From Nitrososphaerota archaeon (GTDB lineage Archaea; Thermoproteota; Nitrososphaeria; Nitrososphaerales; CADDZS01), in the NCBI GenBank assembly GCA_021325255.1, contig JAJPHP010000054.1, positions 62,001-126,000 of the forward strand: 64,000 bases of DNA, read 5' to 3'. A program made the position numbers and the translations under genes. This document shows, one piece after another, positions 37,467 to 46,564 of this stretch (its first letter is position 1; every line of letters begins with the position of its first letter). The notes under the pieces are model-generated. The model saw nothing but the letters and a program-made list of their open reading frames with translations. It ran no database searches and was not told the DNA's origin.

Positions 37467-38195
37467 CTAGTTTTTTTCGAAAAACCCGCTGATTATTCTC
37501 TTCTCGGCTCTCCTGAGAATCTCAGACACGGTGCTGGGAGATACCCCAAGTGCATTTGAAAGATCTTCGGTTGACGCGCGCTTTGGATAATCGTAATACC
37601 CAAGCTCGAGAGCGGATTTTAGGACGCGCTCCTGTTTAGACGTAAGGGTTCTCTCCGGCGAGACTTTGGATATTTCGGATATCCTGTATGGTATCCCCTC
37701 TGTGTGAAGAGCCTCGAGAAAACGCGGAATGTCGTCTCCGCTCATGAACAGCTTGTAACTCATCTGGCAGTCCCTCTCCGTCACTGCGGGACCTACAAAG
37801 TAGCCCGTCTTTGAATCCATTATCAACGCGCAAACCATGCAGTTGTTGCTGGTAACCGCACCGAGGACTCGGTTTGACCCGACAGTCGCAACGTCGCTCT
37901 CGATTACACCAGAGGAATTTCTCAGGAACCTGCTCAGTTCGTCTGCGTGCACCTTGTCAGAAGTGATGTCGACAAAGTGAGTGACTTGATGGAGCTGCTC
38001 GTGGTCCTGCGACTTCATACTAAGGATCTTCACAGTAGCCAGGTCACTGCGGCAGATCGTCTCTATCCAGCTCTCTGGGGAGACGCTGAATTGAAGCTGG
38101 ATCACGTTTTCACTCAACGGCCTTCTCCAATTAAAGAGAATTTCGCTAATTCGTGAATACATTGTGCCAGACTGAGGGAAGGAAATATTCGTCAA
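37467..38195 (-). CDS. HTH bat-type transcriptional regulator (HTH_10)
   Basis: A 242-residue regulator whose C-terminus (about 184-238) carries the bat/bacterio-opsin-activator HTH: 'LTSKQERVLKSALELGYYDYP' (key part 'SALELGYYDYP'), 'STEDLSNALGVSPSTVSEIL' and 'RRAEKRIISGFF'. The first 180 residues form a sensor-like region with two related alpha/beta halves, no family recognised. The likely start is the ATG at codon 12 ('MYSRISEI'). It is adjacent and divergent to the second CBS protein. Confidence 0.88.
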   Translation of the reverse strand: MTNISFPQSGTMYSRISEILFNWRRPLSENVIQLQFSVSPESWIETICRSDLATVKILSMKSQDHEQLHQVTHFVDITSDKVHADELSRFLRNSSGVIESDVATVGSNRVLGAVTSNNCMVCALIMDSKTGYFVGPAVTERDCQMSYKLFMSGDDIPRFLEALHTEGIPYRISEISKVSPERTLTSKQERVLKSALELGYYDYPKRASTEDLSNALGVSPSTVSEILRRAEKRIISGFFEKN

Positions 38196-38278
38196 TGATG
38201 GAACATGTCAAGAAAAGAGTGAGAAAAAGAGAAGAAAATGCTAATAGAGCGCCACTCTTCTAGAGGCTCCCGCTGCAC

Positions 38279-39109
38279 TTGCTCAAGATAGGCGAAGCGC
38301 TCCCCAATATTTTCAAGAGGACCTACCCCGTCCTCGAGCCGGGTACCGAGATGCTTCTCGCCGTGTCACTCTTGAGGTTTCATCAGATCGATGCGCTACC
38401 CATAGGCTTCCATCCAAAGGAAAAGGAGAGGCTCGCGGTATTTGGCTATTCGTGCCTCTCCAAGTTGCTCGAAATGGATCCGACAAATTACGGAAATTTC
38501 TTGCAGATGCCATGTGAGGAGGCCGCGATGAAGTTGAGCACGATTGGCATCGACGACACTGTCGAATCGCTGCTGCGCGTTTTTGAGAGCACAAAGTTCG
38601 GATTTGCGTGGGTAGAGTCGGATCGGCTCGGCGGCTTTGCCAGTCTCCGCGACCTCCTTGATCTCTATGGAAGTGGGGTCATAGAAACAGGGATGACCGC
38701 AGGAGAGGTTGCCTCCCCCATCTTCTCCCTCCCGCGAGAGTCGACGATAAGAAAGGTGCTTGAGGAGATGTTTAACCATAGGTTCAGGAGGGTCTTTGTC
38801 GCTGGCGAGGAAGAGGAGGAGAAAAAGAAGATGAGCCTTGTGACTGACAGGAGGATAATCAGCTACATCTTCAGCACGTCAAGGCTCAGCGAAACCACGA
38901 AAAAGCCTGAGAAATTGCTCGACGCAAAGTTAGGCGATCTAGAAAAGATGGAGGCACTTACCGTCAGCGAAGAAGTGAGTATCAAGGATGCTGCACTCTC
39001 GATGAGGGACGCAAGCGAGGACTGCCTAGTCTGCGAGAAGGGAGTCATCACGCCGTGGGATCTTTTGATGAAGCCCCTCGTCCGCGGCAAGTTCAAGATA
39101 GCTAACTAG
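38279..39109 (+). CDS. CBS-domain protein, paralogue 2
   Basis: A 276-residue protein homologous over its length to the CBS protein at 35.3-36.3 kb. Shared blocks: 'GYSCLSKLLEMDPTNYGNFL' versus 'GYSIVSKLLETRPENYGHLL', 'FESTKFGFAWV' versus 'YESTTFGIAII', 'SLRDLLDLYGSGVIE' versus 'TVRDLCRLYQSGVIS', and the end 'GVITPWDLLMKP' versus 'GIVTTWDLIIKP'. An acidic insertion 'EEEEEKKKM' marks one loop. Probably nucleotide-binding; possibly a partner of the adjacent bat-type regulator. Start codon at 38279 is a TTG within 'GCACTTGCTCAAG'. Confidence 0.8.
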   Translation: MLKIGEALPNIFKRTYPVLEPGTEMLLAVSLLRFHQIDALPIGFHPKEKERLAVFGYSCLSKLLEMDPTNYGNFLQMPCEEAAMKLSTIGIDDTVESLLRVFESTKFGFAWVESDRLGGFASLRDLLDLYGSGVIETGMTAGEVASPIFSLPRESTIRKVLEEMFNHRFRRVFVAGEEEEEKKKMSLVTDRRIISYIFSTSRLSETTKKPEKLLDAKLGDLEKMEALTVSEEVSIKDAALSMRDASEDCLVCEKGVITPWDLLMKPLVRGKFKIAN

Positions 39110-39151
39110 ACTATGCCGGCAAATATGGGCGATCTCTTCACTTTTAATGGC

Positions 39152-39961
39152 TCATGCGAGAGCCATTTTCCTGAACTGTTCGATTGTTCCGGGCACATAA
39201 CCTGCGAAGTGATTGTTTGAGAAGACGAAGGCTTGCTCCACCGAGCCCATTTCTTTGCTCAATCTCTCCCAGCACTCTCTGAGTTCCGCTGTCCTGTCTA
39301 TCTGGATCCTGTCAAACTTGGTCAACCGCCTGTCACCTATGAATCGCAGATAAAGGAAGCTCGACGTGACTTCCACGGGAAAGTCGCGCGTATACTGGTT
39401 GACAGACCAAACAAAGCAGATGTTATTCTCTGTCAGCAACTCGTATGTTTCGTCGCGGAAGAATGACTCGTTCCTGAGTTCAATCGCAAGCTTAAGATCG
39501 CCACTCGTCAATTCTGCCTCCTCAATCCATCTCTCGATGAAACTTGAGAGCGCCCTGTAATCGTCTCTGTAATTGAAGGATGGAGGCATCTGGGCGAGCA
39601 CGCATTTAAGTTTAGGGCGCAGACCTTTAAGAACCGAGTAAAATTTCGTGAGATCCTCTTCGCATTCTCTGAGCTTTTTCTCATGCGTAATTTGCTGCGG
39701 CAACTTTACTGTAAATGCAAACCCCTCAGGTGTCACGTCTCTCCAGCGCCCAACGAGCCAAGCATTTGGAAGGGAGTAGAACGTCGAATCAATCTCCACC
39801 GCGTCGAAGACCCTGGAGTAAAAGGGCAGGTAATCTTTTGGCTGCGAACCCTCAGGGTAGAAGGGGCCGACCCAGTCGTCATAGCTCCACCCCACGCAGC
39901 CCATTCGGAGTTTCCTCTCTTCTTTTCCTAAAGGTCTACTCGCTTCAACGTCTTGCAACAA
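39152..39961 (-). CDS. DUF72 family protein
   Basis: A 269-residue DUF72 (YecE-like) barrel protein. 'MGCVGWSYDDWVGPFYPEG', 'FDAVEIDSTFYSLPNAWLV', 'FTVKLPQQITH', 'VLAQMPPSFNY', 'IELRNESFF' and 'FVFSNNHFAGY' are the family blocks. Compared with the DUF72 gene at 28.8 kb it keeps the 'PxSF' and 'E.R...W/F' positions but is clearly divergent. No biochemical role known. Lies downstream of, and convergent to, the CBS protein. Confidence 0.9.
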   Translation of the reverse strand: MLQDVEASRPLGKEERKLRMGCVGWSYDDWVGPFYPEGSQPKDYLPFYSRVFDAVEIDSTFYSLPNAWLVGRWRDVTPEGFAFTVKLPQQITHEKKLRECEEDLTKFYSVLKGLRPKLKCVLAQMPPSFNYRDDYRALSSFIERWIEEAELTSGDLKLAIELRNESFFRDETYELLTENNICFVWSVNQYTRDFPVEVTSSFLYLRFIGDRRLTKFDRIQIDRTAELRECWERLSKEMGSVEQAFVFSNNHFAGYVPGTIEQFRKMALA

Positions 39962-40075
39962 AAGAAAAATTCGCCCTCATTCTGCGTTGCCTATCGCAGT
40001 GACTGATTCCTGCAAAAGAAGTAAGGGAAGGAATACCTTATACCTGACCATGGTCGTCTCATTCTGATATAATAC

Positions 40076-40294
40076 ATGTTCGGGATTCCTCGCCGTGACT
40101 TTCCGAAACTACCCTGCAGGAAGTGCAAATTGAGGACTGAGCACGTGAAGGTGACGGCACCCGACGGAAGAGTCCTCTTCGTGTGCATGCGCTGCCACGC
40201 ATCAAGGACAGAGAAGGAGGTCGCGTCCGATTTCACGAAGGAGGAGATGCTCGAACTTTCTGAAGACGACAGGGTGCCGGTTGGTGTCGGTTAG
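40076..40294 (+). CDS. Small zinc-ribbon protein
   Basis: A 72-residue protein with two CxxC pairs, 'PCRKCKLRTEH' (13-23) and 'VCMRCHASR' (36-44), separated by a strand-turn 'KVTAPDGRVLF'. The layout matches a rubredoxin-like zinc ribbon as found in transcription or ribosomal factors, followed by an acidic helix. ATG at 40076. Its stop lies 10 bp from the stop of the convergent toroid gene. Confidence 0.7.
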   Translation: MFGIPRRDFPKLPCRKCKLRTEHVKVTAPDGRVLFVCMRCHASRTEKEVASDFTKEEMLELSEDDRVPVGVG

Positions 40295-40303
40295 GGATAG
40301 TGA

Positions 40304-41362
40304 TTAACCTGAATCGGCGTCTACGATCTTCTCACCGAGTCGGTTCAGTATCTGTAGCGCCCTAAGAGTGATCATCTTGCTTGGCTCTCCGGGGTTTTCT
40401 AGCGAAAATGAAATCGGAGACTGCTTTGGGTGTTTTTTGAACCATTCGGCAATCGAGCCCTCCACATCGGGATGGACGGCGTCGAGATTCCACCGCCCAT
40501 TCGGCCTTCTCTTTTTCTTCAACACCTCTATCGCATGGTTCATTCTCTTGTCACTGCCGTATCCAAGCGCGGTCATAAAGTCGAGCCCGACCAGCAGCTC
40601 GTAGTAGTAGTGGATACGATAGTGGAAGCGGTACCACGGCTCGTAGTGGTCACCTTGCTTGTGAAGCTCCCGCTGAAGATAAAATTCCGCGGCCTTCTCA
40701 ACGGCGAGCTTCATCCCTCGGGTCCACTTCTGCCTCGGATACGAGGCAAATGCGCTCATCGGCTCCCATGAGTCCAGGTTCCGACCGCTCGAAAAGCAAG
40801 ACCATCCGCCTAACTTGGACTGATTCTCTACAGACCAGTCAAACGCCTTCCTGACCTTAGGATTATCCTCGTAGCCGAACTTTACAAGAGCTCTCGCGGT
40901 GTTCCCGACGATGCACAGGTGGCTGCTCTTGGCACCATCCGCACCGAACCCGCCGTCTTTTTTTGCATAGCGCTTGATCCAAAGTTGACAGGCCTTTGCG
41001 ATTCTAGGATTTTCCTTTGTCAGCCCAAGATCAGACAATATCAGAAGCATCCAGTTTGTCGAAATGTACTTTGGTCTGTAGAGGCTCTCTTTCGAGACCC
41101 ACCATCCACCTGGCGTCTGCCTTCCGAGTATTTCGCAAGCCCATCCTCTTAATGGGATCTCCTTCCTCGCAGTTTCTACTTCCGGACCTTTCTGTGATTT
41201 GCCGAGCAACTCTGTGAGCGTCAGGTATCTGATCGAAGGCTCATCATCTTCAAGGAGCCAGTTGATCACTGATTTGGTTGGCATGCGGCGTATGGTGGGC
41301 AAAGGACTCGAAATATGCCTTTTCGTCTGAAGGCAATCGAAAAACTTGAACGTTAGCGTCAC
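40304..41362 (-). CDS. Terpenoid-cyclase/prenyltransferase-fold (alpha/alpha toroid) protein
   Basis: A protein of up to 352 residues with helical repeats and QW-like turns: 'TPGGWWVSKESLYRPKY', 'KKDGGFGAD', 'QSKLGGWSCF' and 'RPNGRWNLDA'. These are the repeat signature of squalene-hopene-cyclase and prenyltransferase toroids, but the DxDD catalytic motif is absent, so it is not a cyclase by this evidence. Aromatic residues in 'PWYRFHYRIHYYYELLVG' line a possible pocket. An ATG at codon 27 ('MPTKSV') is the more plausible start. Function unknown. Confidence 0.75.
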   Translation of the reverse strand: MTLTFKFFDCLQTKRHISSPLPTIRRMPTKSVINWLLEDDEPSIRYLTLTELLGKSQKGPEVETARKEIPLRGWACEILGRQTPGGWWVSKESLYRPKYISTNWMLLILSDLGLTKENPRIAKACQLWIKRYAKKDGGFGADGAKSSHLCIVGNTARALVKFGYEDNPKVRKAFDWSVENQSKLGGWSCFSSGRNLDSWEPMSAFASYPRQKWTRGMKLAVEKAAEFYLQRELHKQGDHYEPWYRFHYRIHYYYELLVGLDFMTALGYGSDKRMNHAIEVLKKKRRPNGRWNLDAVHPDVEGSIAEWFKKHPKQSPISFSLENPGEPSKMITLRALQILNRLGEKIVDADSG

Positions 41363-41446
41363 GGGAAGATTCTAAGAAACACGAATTCACTTTTCCTCAA
41401 GATTATCAGGAAATCAACAGGATAGGGAAATATTCCAAATACCCCG

Positions 41447-42043
41447 TCACAAGATCAGCTGGTAAAAGACGTCGTCCTCCCACCTTGAGAACTTGAATCC
41501 GACTTGTTTCAATCGCCCAGAGAATTCAAATCCAAGTTGCTCGTGCAACCTGATGCTGGGCTCGTTGCTGCCGGCGATGCAGGCAATGATCGCGTGATAA
41601 CCTAGCTCTTTTGCCCGAGCGATAATCTCTTTCATCAACATGAACGCTATCCCCTTTCTCCTGAAATCTTTGTGTACGTAGATGGAATTCTCCACGGTCC
41701 CCGCATATCCTCCGGAGTGTCTGAATGGAGAGATGCAACAATACCCCGCGACTGTCCCGCTTTCTGCTTCGGCCACCAGTAGCGGATACCTTCCCCTGTG
41801 ACTTGCAAACCAAGGCTGTCTTTCCTCGAGGGTCAAAGGCTCGAGTTGAAAGGTTGCGGTGGAAGTTCGGACCGTGTAATTGTAGATATCGAGAAGTTCC
41901 GGGAGGTCCTCTGTCTGGGCTTCTCTGATCTTGATAGGCGCATCTATCGATTTCCTTTCTTCTGGTTCGCCTTGGCTTTCTTGGTTTGACAGCACTTCGA
42001 CTAATATGCACATCTGAGGCAGAAAAGAGGACAGTTGCCACAT
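41447..42043 (-). CDS. GNAT acetyltransferase, phosphinothricin-acetyltransferase-like
   Basis: A 198-residue acyltransferase. 'IREAQTEDLPELLDIYNYTV', 'EERQPWFASHRGRYPLLVAE', 'HKDFRRKGIAFMLM' (acetyl-CoA loop RRKGIA) and 'GSNEPSIRLHEQLGFEFSG' with 'FSRWEDDVFYQLIL' are characteristic of the PAT/MddA group, which acetylates phosphinothricin or methionine sulfone/sulfoximine. The frame's first 30 residues precede the family start. Functional substrate is inferred only. Confidence 0.88.
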   Translation of the reverse strand: MWQLSSFLPQMCILVEVLSNQESQGEPEERKSIDAPIKIREAQTEDLPELLDIYNYTVRTSTATFQLEPLTLEERQPWFASHRGRYPLLVAEAESGTVAGYCCISPFRHSGGYAGTVENSIYVHKDFRRKGIAFMLMKEIIARAKELGYHAIIACIAGSNEPSIRLHEQLGFEFSGRLKQVGFKFSRWEDDVFYQLIL

Positions 42044-42450
42044 ATATAGCTATTGGAATAGGACAATTGTCTAGTAACATGCCCATGGATTCTACACCTG
42101 TTCGCTAGGTCTGGAGAATCGCGCAGCGCCTATTTTTCCCCCTTTTTGCATGACCCTCAACGCTCAGTGACCTTGCTCATCTTTTTGGGGGACAATGCAT
42201 GTGAAGCTTGGCGAGTTGCACTGACCCAGTAATGCAACTCAGAAAGTATCAAGAAGAATGGAACGCTGCAGTAGTAGACCAAGGCCATATCGTGCCTTGA
42301 AGAATATCAAAAATTTGAAGTGAAAGTTACAATAATCCGGTTGGCGGGTTTTTCTTACTTCTTCCCTCTTTTTCTCTCCCCGCCAACTCTATGTGTGGGC
42401 ATATTCTGGACTTTTCTTGCCGATTATTTTGAAGCGATTGACTTCGCACC
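42044..42450. other. Intergenic gap
   Basis: 407 bp between the start of the GNAT gene and the end of a small membrane-protein gene, both on the minus strand. A 67-codon plus-strand frame overlaps the latter and is treated as a shadow. I see nothing else. Confidence 0.35.
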
Positions 42451-42714
42451 CTATGCCGGAATTTCCATCCTCTTCCTCTCTTCGAGTGTTGGAGCCTCAA
42501 CTGGCCTCCTCATGAAGTATTGACCACCTAATAGGACCGCAATGCCAACAACCAGTGCTGCAATTCCGCCCCAGAATACGTTGAAGTTAAAGCTCCACCA
42601 CGCGGCGGTGAATGGGTTGTATCCAGTAGCGACTAGCCCATAGATGCCGAGTCCAACTCCTACCACAATGAGCGCGACCCCAACCCATCTGGTTATATCT
42701 CTCGCATTTGCCAT
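42451..42714 (-). CDS. Small membrane protein with two helices
   Basis: An 87-residue protein with helices at about 10-30 and 45-70 and a short polar C-terminus ('RRPVEAPTLEERKRMEIPA'). The first helix is Gly/Val-rich ('VGVALIVVGVGLGIYGLV'). Family unknown. The ATG at 42714 is well placed. No obvious partner in the neighbourhood. Confidence 0.7.
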   Translation of the reverse strand: MANARDITRWVGVALIVVGVGLGIYGLVATGYNPFTAAWWSFNFNVFWGGIAALVVGIAVLLGGQYFMRRPVEAPTLEERKRMEIPA

Positions 42715-43290
42715 ATCTTATTTTTCACCTCTCGTTGAGATCTATTAGATCTGTCGGGAATATTAAATCCGGGACACGATTATCGGAATTGATAATGAGT
42801 GCTTCTACCATTTTTGCAAATCACAACAGAATAGTCAGGATTTAGAGACATTGGATAAACCAGGAACGTCCAATATCAAGGGAGCTTTTGAGCTAATCAG
42901 ATCAAAGACAAATGAAAATCGGACAGCAAATCCCGCGCTGCATATTCTGTTTTCCAGCGTAGGAGGCCAACCATGATCTTTTGTGGTTTAATCGTTGGAT
43001 AAGTAACAGCGATACCTGTACAACTTATGGAAAAGATCGCTTAACTTAAATCCTCGCGCTTTCATTTTACGCACCGTTCGGAAGCGCAGATTGCGCGGAA
43101 TCTTTTCTCCCCAATCCGATAATCTTGAAGGCTGTTCTCGGAATTATTCTGAGCGCCAGTGCGACTATTTTTCTCCCAAACGAAATCGCCTTCGCACTTC
43201 AATCCATCCCGGAATACTTTCGCGGACAACGCAAGGTCTCAGTGTGCTCCCTTACAAACTAATCCACAACACTCTTTTCTTTGAGCTTGG
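42715..43290. other. Intergenic gap upstream of GAPDH
   Basis: About 575 bp with no supported gene. An imperfect operator-like sequence ATTATC-GGAATT-GATAAT lies near 42779-42796, upstream of the small membrane protein. The right end must hold the GAPDH promoter. Confidence 0.35.
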
Positions 43291-43308
43291 ATGATACCTA
43301 CTCATATC

Positions 43309-44331
43309 ATGAGCATCCGCGTCGCTGTGAATGGCCTCGGCCGTACGGGAAGGCAGTTTTTCCGAGCGTGCCTGAATGACAAAGAGTTCGGGAAGAGCTT
43401 TGATGTCGTCGCTTTCAACGACCTAGTGGATCCCGCTTCCCTAGCATACTTTTTCAAGTACGATTCAGTCCACGGGACTCTCGAAAAAAGAGTCGCTCAT
43501 GGAGAAGGTTACATCGAAGTAGACGGAAGGAGGTACGCGGTCCTGAACGTAAATTCGCCAGACAAGCTTCCCTGGTCGAGCCTCGGCGTGGATGTGGTCG
43601 TTGAAAGCACGGGGCTATTCACCTCAAGGCAGCTCAGCGAAGGTCACTTGAAAGCTGGCGCCAAGAGAGTCCTCATCTCCGCCCCCGCAAAGCAACCTGA
43701 TGTTACGCTCGTCCCCGGAGTGAACATGGATAGGTTCGATCCCAAGAATCACACAATTATATCTGCGGCATCGTGCACTACGAACTGCCTTGCTCCCATG
43801 CTCAAGGTCCTGCTCGAACGCTACGGCGTGAAGAGAGGGTTCATGAGCACCGTCCACGCCTACACCAACGACCAGCGAGTCCTCGATCTGATGCACAAGA
43901 GCCTGAGGAGGTCAAGAGCAGCAAGCGTTTCGATAATCCCCACAACCACGGGGGCAGCGACTGCCATAGGCGACGTCCTTCCAGAGCTCAAGGGGAAGAT
44001 GGACGGGACTGCTTTCAGGGTTCCCGTACCCGACGGCTCGATAATCGACCTGACAGCCGAGCTTGCAAGAGAGACAACCGCGGAAGAGATCAACGAGTCC
44101 TACATGGAGAGCGCCAGGGGTGCTCTGAACGGAATTCTCAAATACACTGAGGACCCCATAGTTTCAGCCGACATAATCGGAAATCCGAGCTCGTGCATAA
44201 TCGACGGCGGTGGCACCTCGGTGCTCGCTGAGAAAGGGAATTTCGTGAAAATCCTCGGCTGGTACGACAACGAGTGGGGATACGCAAACAGACTCGTTGA
44301 CATTATCAAGTACATCGCGCGAAACCTCTAG
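43309..44331 (+). CDS. gap: Glyceraldehyde-3-phosphate dehydrogenase, bacterial/eukaryotic type I
   Basis: Phosphorylating GAPDH of the type found in bacteria and eukaryotes, not the archaeal type II enzyme. Numbered from an upstream ATG at 43291: 'VAVNGLGRTGR' (11-21), 'FNDLVDP' (42-48) with an Asp in the NAD-selecting position, catalytic Cys162 in 'SAASCTTNCLAP', His189 in 'STVHAYTND', and 'GWYDNEWGYANR' near the end. All key residues are intact. The ATG at 43309 ('MSIRVAVNG') is the better start. Its presence in an archaeon suggests past acquisition from bacteria. An old GH65 fragment follows directly. Confidence 0.95.
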   Translation: MSIRVAVNGLGRTGRQFFRACLNDKEFGKSFDVVAFNDLVDPASLAYFFKYDSVHGTLEKRVAHGEGYIEVDGRRYAVLNVNSPDKLPWSSLGVDVVVESTGLFTSRQLSEGHLKAGAKRVLISAPAKQPDVTLVPGVNMDRFDPKNHTIISAASCTTNCLAPMLKVLLERYGVKRGFMSTVHAYTNDQRVLDLMHKSLRRSRAASVSIIPTTTGAATAIGDVLPELKGKMDGTAFRVPVPDGSIIDLTAELARETTAEEINESYMESARGALNGILKYTEDPIVSADIIGNPSSCIIDGGGTSVLAEKGNFVKILGWYDNEWGYANRLVDIIKYIARNL

Positions 44332-44336
44332 TATTT

Positions 44337-44576
44337 CTAGAGCGCGAACTTGCTGTTCTCTCCCGGATTCATAATCGAAGTAGAATCTCTGAATCCGAGT
44401 TTAATCGGAAGAGCTCGCCCGGGCGAACTCGTGACCTGAAGTTCGTTCTCTGTAATGTCGATGTCTATCAAGTGGCCTCGGTAAAGTATCTCTAACTTCA
44501 GCCTGCCTAACTCCCTAGGGAGGAGCGGGTTGAGCCACGGCACGATGCCTACAGCATGTACATGAAGGCTTCGCAA
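44337..44576 (-). pseudogene. Truncated C-terminal fragment of a GH65 glycoside phosphorylase
   Basis: About 70 codons with the look of the GH65 C-terminal beta-sandwich: 'WLNPLLPRELGRLKLEILYR' (key part 'LPRELGRLKLEILYRGH'), 'IDIDITENELQV' and 'GRALPIKL'. The full family (trehalose, maltose or kojibiose phosphorylase) is about 750 residues, so more than 90% is missing. The homology ends near 44548 and the frame hits a stop at about 44622. On the other side the TPR homology begins at the same place. Probably a remnant left by a deletion or rearrangement. The fragment's ATG is absent; a TTG is the only start. Confidence 0.6.
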
Positions 44577-45499
44577 CTGCTGTATGGCGGAAGCAAAGAT
44601 GGCGCGGAGCAGGCCATTGCACTACTTGAGCAAGCGGTCTTGAGGGATCCGAGTTTCGTTCGCGCCCACGTGGCACTCGCCTACGGGTGGTGGCAGATTG
44701 GCAACAATGGGTACGAAGACTTTGATTTTGCGGTCACAAAGGCGGAAGACGCTGCTTTGAAGGCTCTTCAATTAGGACCAGACATCGCCGAATCTCACGC
44801 TGCGATTGCCAACGTCTATTCCCTCACGGATAGGTTTGAAGACTCAATTGTCGAAGCCGAAAAGGCGATCCAGATAAATCCAAATTTGCTCAGGTGTATG
44901 AAACTCTTGCAACCGAGCGCGTTACCCTCGGACAGTTGCACAAGGCGCTTGACGCGTCTATTAGGACGCACGAGCTCGATCCCCTGTCGATGCGCGCGGC
45001 TGCCAGCCTGTCTTTGTGTTACCAGCTAGTTGGAGGAGAAGAGGAGGCGCTCGATGTTTTAATCAAGCTCAGGGACATTGATCTCAAGCCCGCAGAGGTC
45101 TACCTGTGGCTCTCCCTTTACTACATTTCAAGGAGAGATATCGAGAGTGCCCAGGAGGCGTTGGACACCGGAACAAATCTCGACCCGGAACACAAATTCC
45201 TACGCGTTTGTCAGGGTGCTCTTTATGCTCTTGAAGGTAAGAAAGGCGAGGCTGAGAGGGAATCACAGACTCTGTCGAGCAACGAGAATGAGAGTGTACG
45301 GCTCTTCGCGCAACTCCTGATACAAACGGCACTAGGGAATTTTGCCGAAGCGTTTGAGGCTCTGAGGAGAATGGCCGAGAAACACTGCTGGCCATATCAC
45401 GTAACCTTGCATCCCTTCTACAAGGACCTTCGAAGGGACTCTCGCTTCGGAGATTTCTGCAGGAAGGTAGGGATAACGACATCCCGTAAGGGTGAATGA
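44547..45499 (+). pseudogene. TPR protein, 5'-truncated and frameshifted
   Basis: Two frames together give a TPR array. The first (to about 44885) reads 'AYSMYMKASQLLYGG', 'AIALLEQAVLRDPSFVRAHV' and 'AEKAIQINPN'; the second continues 'FAQVYETLATERVTLGQL' to 'HPFYKDLRRDSRFGDFCRKV'. Joining needs one extra base in the run AAATTT at 44882-44887. The ends match the C-terminal TPR region of adenylate-cyclase- or TolB-like proteins, whose N-terminal domain is missing. The left end is the junction with the GH65 fragment. Either a true pseudogene or, for the frameshift alone, a sequence error. Confidence 0.65.
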
Positions 45500-45529
45500 C
45501 AAGGACGATTGCCAGTAAAGACGTGCCCA

Positions 45530-46506
45530 TTACGCGCGACTTGCAATCATTCTCTCAATCTCGTTGTCGAGCCAGTCGGAGACCAAAATGTATTCTCTTA
45601 TGAACCCCATCCTTGTTTGGGCGACGCCATCTTGATCGTTGACCCATTCGAGAAGAATCTCAGGTTCAGTGACATTACTGCAGGCGAAATTGAACACAGA
45701 AGCCGCCTTTCCCGACGTCGCAGAGTAGAACAGCTTCTCAATCCTAGATGCAATGATCGGATCGAGTTTCGATTTTCTCCTCTCATCCTTGTACGAAACG
45801 ATGAGGCTACAGAGGAGTGCGTCTGATTTCTGAAAGTCGAGTCTGAGCATGTGGAAGAAGGCGTTCTTATCTGTCATGCTAGTAATCCTCCTCTCTACCG
45901 TTCGGACTGAAACGCCTATTTCGCTGGCGATATGATTTAGGCTCTTTCTCGGATTCTTCCTAAGGGACTTTAATATCATAAGATCCGTCTTATTGGGCAC
46001 TAGATTACATCTATGGAACCCGAGTGCGTCCAAATTTCGGAGTATCAGGGGATCATCGCAGCCTGCAACCGAGGATACCAGTTGTGTCCTTCTCGACACT
46101 GCCGACTCGTCTTCGCAGAAAATCAAGACCTGCATGCTATCTCCCTGCAAGTCCAAAATCAATAACACGCCATCGACGAGTTTTATCTGCGAAATTACCG
46201 TTCGCTTTCTTCTCTCGTGGTCTGCAACTTTCAACACAACCCTGACGGCTCGCGGCCAATCAGGTATGGATTCAAGATCAGCTCGCCCCCCTTGATCAGT
46301 CCAACTTGCTCGGCGCGCCTAATCCTTCGCCGAATGGTCTCTTCGTCGACCCCGAGCTTTCGAGCTATCCTAGAGTAGGACTGCCTAATGTCCCATTGAT
46401 AGTGTCCCTCTGGCCCAGAGAACTCTCTAATTATGCCAGCATCAAGACTGTCCAAGGCGCAACGAGACCTGCGGCAAACCCGACATAAGTCTATTGGATT
46501 TGTCAA
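45530..46506 (-). pseudogene. Lrp/AsnC-like two-HTH regulator, frameshifted
   Basis: The N-terminal part (46506 to about 46250) has 'YSRIARKLGVDEETIRRRI' and 'GELILNPYLIGRE'; the rest (about 46249 to 45530) has 'VRVVLKVADHERRKR', a second HTH 'SLNHIASEIGVSVRTVERRI' and the ending 'FIREYILVSDWLDNEIERMI'. The intact regulator at 49.6-50.6 kb has the same order in one frame, which shows that this was one gene. One base is missing at about 46248-46250 (GAG followed by GCC). Whether it is dead or a sequencing error cannot be decided here. Confidence 0.7.
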
Positions 46507-46564
46507 AAGTGACGCTTATAGTGAGGGGCCGATTTATCTCTCGACGCCTGGATATGCAAGCCCT

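Noticed and set aside
40430..40771. 113-codon plus-strand frame
   Set aside because: Antisense to the toroid gene at 40.3-41.4 kb; shadow frame.
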